From: Pseudomonas sp. KBW05
Lineage (GTDB): Bacteria > Pseudomonadota > Gammaproteobacteria > Pseudomonadales > Pseudomonadaceae
NCBI RefSeq assembly: GCF_003852405.1
Contig: NZ_QAJM01000039.1
Coordinates: forward strand, 62,001 to 126,000
DNA: 64,000 nt
Direction of reading: 5' to 3'
The translations under genes were made by a program, and so were the position numbers. The notes under the pieces are model-generated. The model searched no databases. It worked only from the letters and a program-made list of their open reading frames with translations, and had not been told where the DNA came from. Position 1 is the stretch's first letter. The number at the start of each line of letters is the position of its first letter. Shown here piece by piece: positions 58,836-64,000 of the stretch.

Positions 58836-61800
58836 AGGTGGGCTTAAAGCCTCTTTGGTCGGCATGGGGTTGGGCTATCTGGTGGTCGTGTGGTTGCTGG
58901 TCACGCTCGGCTGCTTGTTCTATGCATTGTGCAACAACTATTTCGCTTGGCCAGCGCTGTCGCTCAAGGATCTGGCGCTACGGGGCCTGTTCATTGGGTT
59001 CGCGCTTTGCTGGTTTTGCCCGCTGATTGTATTGGCTTGGGACCGTGTTGCGGTTGGCTGGGCAATGGGGTTGGTGGCGACGGTGGCTGAACCCTGGGGG
59101 GCTTTTTCGAGCCCCGTCGAGCCTGAAGGAAACCTGTGGCTGGAGGCGTTACGCAAGTCTCTTCGCACGCAGCACGGGTACTTCTGGCGCAGCAAAGTCC
59201 GCGTGTTTTTAGTGTTTGGCGAACCGGATCAGATCAGCGCTATCGCCCCTGGCTTGACGCCACAGAACTGGCTGGAAGGGCAAGGCACGGTGTTGTTATG
59301 GGGTGGCAGTGTCAATTCCGGGCTGGACGAGGCAGCCCTTGCACCGTGGTGCGAGTTGAGCCGCTGGCGTGCGCTGGATGCTGTGGTCTGGGCGCTGAGC
59401 AGTGAGCAAAGCCTCGATGATGTGGCGATGGGTGAGGGTGTGCGGCATTTTTGCAAACTGTCCCGTGAGCTGCGCTGGCAGATCCCACTGCACCTGTGGC
59501 AAGTCTGCGCCAGCCAATGGCCGCAGGCCCAGCGCACGGTCGAGCCGGTTGGCAGTGTGTTGCCGACGAAGCTGACCGTCGCCGCCCTGCAAGCGTGCTT
59601 GCAAGGCTTGATCGAGCCCCTGCGTCACGCAGGTCTGGCACAGATGCATGATCAGACTACCCATGATTTTCTGCTCCGGCTGTCTCGCGATTTGCAGGCC
59701 GAAGGCATTACCCGTTGGCGCCAGGCGCTTGCGCCGTTGCTAGGCCAGTCCGCCCGCGGAGTACCTCTGCGTGGTGTGTGGTTCAGCCTGCCGGTGCAGC
59801 GTGAGCAGGCGGGCCATTATTGGCCGACGGATCCCGCCTGGAACGGCGTGCTGGAGGACAAGCCCGTACGGCGTCGAGTGGGCTGGAGCGCCGCTCGCGT
59901 GGGTTACGCCGTGACGATGCTGCTGATGCTGGCCTGGGGGATTGGCTTGTTGCTGTCCTTTTCCAGTAACCGCGCGCAGGTTGCGCAGGCACACGTTTCG
60001 CTCGCTGCGCTGCAGCAATCGGAACAAGGTGACCAGCAATTTCAGGCCCTCAACGAGCTGACCCGCGCACTCGCCCGGCTGGACTACCGCGCCGAACACG
60101 GCACGCCGTGGTATCAGCGCTTCGGCTTGAACCAAAACCAAGCCTTGCTTGAAGCCCTTTGGCCGCGCTATGTCGAAGCCAATAACCGATTGATGCGCGA
60201 CCCGGCGGCCGCGAATTTGCGACGCCAACTCGACACTCTGATCAGCCTGGCACCGGGCAGCCCGGACCGCGCCCGTCACGCCCAGGTTGCCTACGATCAA
60301 CTCAAGGCGTACCTGATGATGGCTCGCCCGGAGAAAACCGATTCTGTCTTCCTGGCCAAGGTCTTGGGCGAGGCTGAGCCGCTGCGTGCCGGTTTGTCCC
60401 CCGGCATTTGGCAGAACCTGTCGCCGACGCTCTGGCAGTTCTACAGCGTACAGTTGGCTGCACATCCCGAGTGGCGCATCGCGGCTGACTGGAAGCGGGT
60501 CGCTCAGGCCCGGCAGGTCTTGCTCGGCCAGTTGGGTCGACGCAATGCCGAGGCCAGCCTGTACCAACAGGTGCTCGATGGCGCCGCCAACCATTCGCCG
60601 GACTTGAGCCTGCACCAGATGGTCGCCGATACCGATGCACTGGCACTGTTTTCCACCGACGCCAGTGTAGCGGGGGTGTTTACCCGCCAAGCCTGGGAGG
60701 GCCATGTGCGCCAGGCCATCGACGATATTGCCAGCGCCCGACGCGAGGAAATCGACTGGGTGCTCAGCGACAAGCCCATCGATGTTGACCCCCATCTGAC
60801 GCCAGAAAAGCTGCGCGAGCGTCTTACCGAACGCTACTTCCAGGACTATGCCCGCGCGTGGCTGGACTTCCTCAACAGCCTGCGCTGGCAGCAAACCGAA
60901 CGGATGGCCGATGTCATCGACCAATTGACTTTGATGAGCGATGTGCGCCAGTCGCCATTGATTGCATTGATGAACACCGTGGCCTACCACGCGCATGCAG
61001 GTCAGCGTGGCCGGGCACTGGGGGACTCGCTGATCCAGTCGGCACAAAAGTTGATCGGCCAGGACGAGACGCCAGTGATCGACAGATTGACGCGTGAGCC
61101 GAGCGGCCCGATGGATGCCACTTTCGGCCCGCTGCTTTCACTGATGAGCATCGACGGCAGCGGCAATAAGCTCACCCTGCACGCCTTTCTCACCCAAGTC
61201 ACCCGCGCTCGCCTGAAACTGCAGCAAGTCAGCCACGCCCCGGACCCACAGGCCTTGACCCAGGTCCTGGCGCAAACAGTCTTCCAGGGTAAAAACGTCG
61301 ATCTGACCGACACCCAGTCCTACGGCAGGCTGATCGCTGCCAGCCTTGGTGCGCAGTGGGCCGGGTTCGGTGAGGCGTTGTTCGTGCGTCCAATGGACCA
61401 GGCCTGGCAGCGGGTGCTGCAACCTTCAGCGGTGAGTCTTAATCGCCAGTGGCAACGCGCCATCGTGACACCCTGGCACAGCGCGTTTGCCAGCCGCTAC
61501 CCGTTTGCCGCCACAGGCAGTGACGCCTCGTTGCCGATGTTGGGGCAAATGATCCGCGCCGATTCGGGGCGGATCGAGCAGTTTTTGCAGCATCAACTAA
61601 GCGGCGTGTTGCGCAAGGAGGGCAATCGCTGGGTGGTCGATCCGTTGCATAGCCAGGGCCTGCGCTTCAACCCGCAGTTTCTGTCAGCCATCAACCAGCT
61701 CAGCAACTTGGCGGACGTGCTCTACACCGACGGTGGCTTGGGGTTGAGCTTCGAGCTCCAGGGCAGAGCGGTCAGAGACGTGGTGCAAACCACCTTTGTT

Positions 61801-62175
61801 CTCAATGGTGAAAAACACCACTACTTCAACCAGAAAGAACGTTGGCAGCGCTTCAGCTGGCCAGGCCATAGCGATTACCCCGGGGTGAGCCTGAGCTGGA
61901 CCAGTGTACATGCCGGCGAACGCCTGTTTGGTGATTACCAGGGCACCTGGGGTCTGATTCGTCTGTTGGAAAAAGCCCGCGTCACGCCATTGGACGATGG
62001 CGACAGCCTCTTTCGCATGGTGCTCAAGGCGCCTGACGGTATCGACCTGAGCTGGCGTCTACGCACTGAACTGGATGCCGGGCCGTTGGCGTTGCTCAAG
62101 TTGCGCGGCTTCACGCTGCCTTCAAAGATATTTCTGGTTGACGAGTCATATGCACAAACCGCGAGTGTGGAATGA
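58822..62175 (+). CDS. Orphan TssM/IcmF-like inner-membrane protein lacking Walker A
   Basis: A 1117-residue TssM-like protein. Membrane helices lie at about residues 15-38, 53-75 and 361-380. The region between the second and third has NTPase-fold landmarks (VRVFLVFGEP, DAVVWALSS, IPLHLWQVC), but the P-loop is GEPDQIS (133-139) instead of GxxGxGKT. The long periplasmic part (ALNELTRALARLDYRAEHGTPWYQRFGL..., ending WRLRTELDAGPLALLKLRGFTLPSKIFL) matches the IcmF/ImcF C-terminal plan. No other core tss genes are nearby. It may dock the VgrG-Tle1 cargo, act as an alternative membrane-complex part, or be a degenerate relic. The start at 58822 overlaps the previous gene by 14 bases. Confidence 0.82.
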   Translation: MAIIKGGLKASLVGMGLGYLVVVWLLVTLGCLFYALCNNYFAWPALSLKDLALRGLFIGFALCWFCPLIVLAWDRVAVGWAMGLVATVAEPWGAFSSPVEPEGNLWLEALRKSLRTQHGYFWRSKVRVFLVFGEPDQISAIAPGLTPQNWLEGQGTVLLWGGSVNSGLDEAALAPWCELSRWRALDAVVWALSSEQSLDDVAMGEGVRHFCKLSRELRWQIPLHLWQVCASQWPQAQRTVEPVGSVLPTKLTVAALQACLQGLIEPLRHAGLAQMHDQTTHDFLLRLSRDLQAEGITRWRQALAPLLGQSARGVPLRGVWFSLPVQREQAGHYWPTDPAWNGVLEDKPVRRRVGWSAARVGYAVTMLLMLAWGIGLLLSFSSNRAQVAQAHVSLAALQQSEQGDQQFQALNELTRALARLDYRAEHGTPWYQRFGLNQNQALLEALWPRYVEANNRLMRDPAAANLRRQLDTLISLAPGSPDRARHAQVAYDQLKAYLMMARPEKTDSVFLAKVLGEAEPLRAGLSPGIWQNLSPTLWQFYSVQLAAHPEWRIAADWKRVAQARQVLLGQLGRRNAEASLYQQVLDGAANHSPDLSLHQMVADTDALALFSTDASVAGVFTRQAWEGHVRQAIDDIASARREEIDWVLSDKPIDVDPHLTPEKLRERLTERYFQDYARAWLDFLNSLRWQQTERMADVIDQLTLMSDVRQSPLIALMNTVAYHAHAGQRGRALGDSLIQSAQKLIGQDETPVIDRLTREPSGPMDATFGPLLSLMSIDGSGNKLTLHAFLTQVTRARLKLQQVSHAPDPQALTQVLAQTVFQGKNVDLTDTQSYGRLIAASLGAQWAGFGEALFVRPMDQAWQRVLQPSAVSLNRQWQRAIVTPWHSAFASRYPFAATGSDASLPMLGQMIRADSGRIEQFLQHQLSGVLRKEGNRWVVDPLHSQGLRFNPQFLSAINQLSNLADVLYTDGGLGLSFELQGRAVRDVVQTTFVLNGEKHHYFNQKERWQRFSWPGHSDYPGVSLSWTSVHAGERLFGDYQGTWGLIRLLEKARVTPLDDGDSLFRMVLKAPDGIDLSWRLRTELDAGPLALLKLRGFTLPSKIFLVDESYAQTASVE

Positions 62176-62272
62176 AGTCCCCTGTGGGAGCGGGCTTGCT
62201 CGCGAAGGCGGTGGTTCAGTCGATACCTAAGTTGACTGAACCACCGCCTTCGCGAGCAAGCCCGCTCCCACA
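62163..62272. repeat. REPIN copy B at the right edge of the T6SS island
   Basis: A 110-base unit matching 50613-50722 with about six differences and no gaps. Its first 13 bases (GAGTGTGGAATGA) are the end of the TssM-like coding sequence; the left copy keeps the matching GAGTGTGGAAT although no tssM-like gene precedes it there. Confidence 0.9.
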
Positions 62273-62293
62273 TTTGAACTGTGTTGGCAGGGG

Positions 62294-63043
62294 TTATGCG
62301 CCTGGCAGCGCGAGCTGCGGATTGCCGAAATCAAACGCCGCCAACTGAAACCCCTGCTCATCCACCTGCAACGCCCACCCTTGCTTGTCCCAATCCCCCA
62401 GCACAATGCGCTTGGCCGCTTGCTCGCCAATCTGCAACTTGTGAATGGCGGGGCGGTGGGTGTGGCCGTGGACCAGGGTGCGCACGCCAAACTGCTGCAT
62501 CACCCGGGGCACTTCCTCGGGGGTCACATCGACAATGTCGTTGGCCTTCATGCGCGTCTGCGCACGGCTCTCGCTGCGCAGCTTGCGCGCCAGTTTGTGG
62601 CGGGTGCGCAACGGCAGGTGGCGCAGGATAAACAGCACGATGGGGTTGCGCAGGATGCGGCGCAGCTTCATATAGCCGACGTCGCGGGTGCAGAGACTAT
62701 CGCCGTGCATCAATAGCACGGGCTCGCCAAACAACTGCACGACACTCGGGTCCTTGAGCAAGGTTGCGCCTGCTGCTTTGCAGAACGCCTTGCCGATGAG
62801 GAAATCGCGGTTGCCATGCATGATGAAAATCGGGGTGCCGCTGTCGCTGAGTTCGCGCAGGGCCACGCAAATCGAACGTTGGAAGGGGGTCATGCCATCG
62901 TCGCCAATCCAGGCTTCAAAGAAGTCCCCCAGAATGTACAACGCCTGGGCGCCACGGGCGCGGCCGTGGAGCAGATCCAGAAACGCCCGGGTAATGTCCG
63001 GGCGCTCCTCTTCCAGATGCAAGTCTGAAATAAGCAGGATCAC
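62294..63043 (-). CDS. lpxH: UDP-2,3-diacylglucosamine diphosphatase
   Basis: A 249-residue calcineurin-like phosphoesterase: [54 protein letters not shown] and [10 protein letters not shown] supply the metal-binding Asp, His and Asn residues, and [17 protein letters not shown] is in the lid region. It removes UMP to form lipid X in lipid A synthesis at the inner membrane face. Length fits LpxH. It is cotranscribed with ppiB, which ends two bases upstream of its ATG. Confidence 0.95.
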   Translation of the reverse strand: MILLISDLHLEEERPDITRAFLDLLHGRARGAQALYILGDFFEAWIGDDGMTPFQRSICVALRELSDSGTPIFIMHGNRDFLIGKAFCKAAGATLLKDPSVVQLFGEPVLLMHGDSLCTRDVGYMKLRRILRNPIVLFILRHLPLRTRHKLARKLRSESRAQTRMKANDIVDVTPEEVPRVMQQFGVRTLVHGHTHRPAIHKLQIGEQAAKRIVLGDWDKQGWALQVDEQGFQLAAFDFGNPQLALPGA

Positions 63044-63045
63044 CC

Positions 63046-63546
63046 TTAGATGATCTCGGCTTTCTCGACGATAACGTCTTCTACCGGAACGTCCTGGTGA
63101 CCGGCTTTACCGGTGGTCTGCACGCCTTTGATCTTGTCAACGACGTCCTGGCCTTCGGTGACTTTACCGAATACCGCGTAGCCCCAACCCTGCACGTTCT
63201 TGCCGCTGTGGTTGAGGAAGGCGTTGTCGGCCACGTTGATGAAGAACTGCGCGGAGGCCGAATGCGGCTCCATGGTACGGGCCATGGCGACGGTGTACTT
63301 GTCGTTGGAAAGGCCGTTGTCCGCTTCGTTCTGGATGCTTGGGCGCTTGTCTTTCTTTTCTTTCATGCCTGGCTCGAAACCGCCGCCCTGGACCATGAAG
63401 TTGCCGATGACACGGTGGAATACGGTGTTTTCGTAGTGGCCGGCGTTCACGTACTCGATGAAGTTGGCGACGGTGATCGGCGCTTTCTCGGCGTTCAGCT
63501 CGATGACGATGTCACCGTGGTTGGTGGTCAGTTTGACTTGAGTCAT
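63046..63546 (-). CDS. ppiB: Peptidyl-prolyl cis-trans isomerase B (cyclophilin)
   Basis: A 166-residue cytoplasmic cyclophilin: [29 protein letters not shown], catalytic [19 protein letters not shown] (with the Arg and Phe of FHRVI), [24 protein letters not shown] and [20 protein letters not shown]. It speeds prolyl isomerisation during folding. ATG 63546 is chosen; the frame to 63633 adds a non-conserved lead. It is the upstream gene of lpxH and divergent from glnS. Confidence 0.95.
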   Translation of the reverse strand: MTQVKLTTNHGDIVIELNAEKAPITVANFIEYVNAGHYENTVFHRVIGNFMVQGGGFEPGMKEKKDKRPSIQNEADNGLSNDKYTVAMARTMEPHSASAQFFINVADNAFLNHSGKNVQGWGYAVFGKVTEGQDVVDKIKGVQTTGKAGHQDVPVEDVIVEKAEII

Positions 63547-63806
63547 GGTCGTTTCTCTTTCAAGGAATTCGTGGGTGTGGACGCCGGGGCGCCTTACCGA
63601 TTTGGCGACACTTTTTGGCAAAGCAGCGGCCAAGGGGCGCAGTTTAGCGTGACCTGTAGGAATTTCGAGGTGGTTTTTTACCGCCCATGCAATTAATGCA
63701 GCAGTTTTTGACCACGCTCTGTCAGTGTCTTGACGGCTTCGGCTATTATGAGCGCTTTGTTTTATCTGGCCTTACCCGGCCACGAACCTGTCTGTTCAAG
63801 GATCCT

Positions 63807-64000
63807 ATGAGCAAGCCCACTGTCGACCCTACCTCGAATTCCAAGGCCGGACCTGCCGTCCCGGTCAATTTCCTGCGCCCGATCATCCAGGCGGACCTGG
63901 ATTCGGGCAAGCACACGCAGATCGTCACCCGCTTCCCGCCAGAGCCCAACGGCTACCTGCACATCGGTCACGCCAAGTCGATCTGTGTGAACTTCGGCCT
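63807..64000 (+). CDS. glnS: Glutaminyl-tRNA synthetase, N-terminal part (cut by the window end)
   Basis: The first 64 codons encode [19 protein letters not shown], then [45 protein letters not shown]. The class I signature HIGH (in LHIGHAKS) and the preceding PPEPNG are typical of GlnS and GltX-like enzymes, and [19 protein letters not shown] is the GlnS form. The rest lies beyond base 64000. AAGGATC nine bases upstream supports ATG 63807. The 260-base divergent region to ppiB holds no gene I can identify. Confidence 0.95.
   Translation, partial: MSKPTVDPTSNSKAGPAVPVNFLRPIIQADLDSGKHTQIVTRFPPEPNGYLHIGHAKSICVNFG

Noticed and set aside
50613-62272. Repeated palindromes considered as CRISPR repeats or transposon ends
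   Set aside because: They occur as isolated inverted pairs in intergenic gaps without regular spacers, cas genes or a transposase. REPINs explain them.
63547-63806. Possible gene in the ppiB-glnS gap, and short antisense frames at 63746-63971
   Set aside because: These are shadows of the glnS start and promoter region; no ribosome site or domain is present.
1-64000. tRNA, rRNA and phage attachment sites
   Set aside because: No cloverleaf with a T-loop GTTCRAATC pattern, no rRNA signature and no integrase-linked repeat were found by eye.

Overview
The window looks like a chromosome segment of a Pseudomonas fluorescens-group bacterium. It is GC-rich, it carries two families of Pseudomonas-type REP/REPIN palindromes, and it contains a PrrF-type and a Crc-sequestering (CrcY/CrcZ-type) small RNA. 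It also holds liu leucine-degradation genes, a Pvr/Rcs (Roc-type) fimbrial regulatory locus and a VgrG-linked type VI secretion (T6SS) island. Species cannot be named from the sequence alone. No rRNA, tRNA, CRISPR array or insertion sequence was seen.

Layout. 1-693: 3' part of a ZapE/AFG1-type ATPase (minus). 882-7251: an archaic (Csu-like) chaperone-usher pilus operon of four spore-coat-U subunits, chaperone, usher and a two-domain tip protein. 7248-10276: an ECF sigma/anti-sigma pair facing a SrpA-type catalase and a cytochrome b561, with twin divergent ECF promoters. 10473-13207: M14 carboxypeptidase, a Fur-box-controlled PrrF sRNA, a small DUF3077/DUF6124-like protein and a LexA-like repressor whose protease dyad is mutated. 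13204-22500: leucine/isovalerate catabolism (liuD, liuC, liuB, liuA; a divergent acyl-CoA ligase; liuE; liuR) with three matching LiuR palindromes. A sigma-54-driven CrcY-like RNA lies between the ligase and liuE. 22637-28260: LysR regulator with acyl-CoA dehydrogenase, a PstS-OmpA fusion, xthA and a GNAT acetyltransferase. 28325-33723: tamA-tamB. 33837-45783: a short CupD-like fimbrial operon (pilin, chaperone, usher) downstream of a PvrS/PvrR/RcsC/RcsB-like phosphorelay. A 15-base motif is shared by the pvrS-like and pilin promoters. 45947-50606: MarR-controlled tripartite EmrAB-type efflux operon. 50861-62175: T6SS island (VgrG, DUF4123 adaptor, two DUF3304 lipoproteins, Tle1-like lipase, PAAR, an unknown membrane protein, and a TssM-like protein without a Walker A motif). 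62294-64000: lpxH, ppiB and the start of glnS.

How it fits together. The window mixes core housekeeping genes with surface-attachment systems, carbon-catabolite and iron-responsive small RNAs, and an interbacterial weapon module. The T6SS island has AT-rich immunity genes and is bracketed by two near-identical 110-base REPIN copies. The most unusual content is the orphan TssM-like protein and its unknown partner at the end of this island. The best-supported features absent from a plain gene list are the CrcY-like and PrrF-like RNAs, the twin ECF promoters, the LiuR and MarR operators and the shared Rcs-type motif. Functional names rest on motifs read by eye; no database search was possible.
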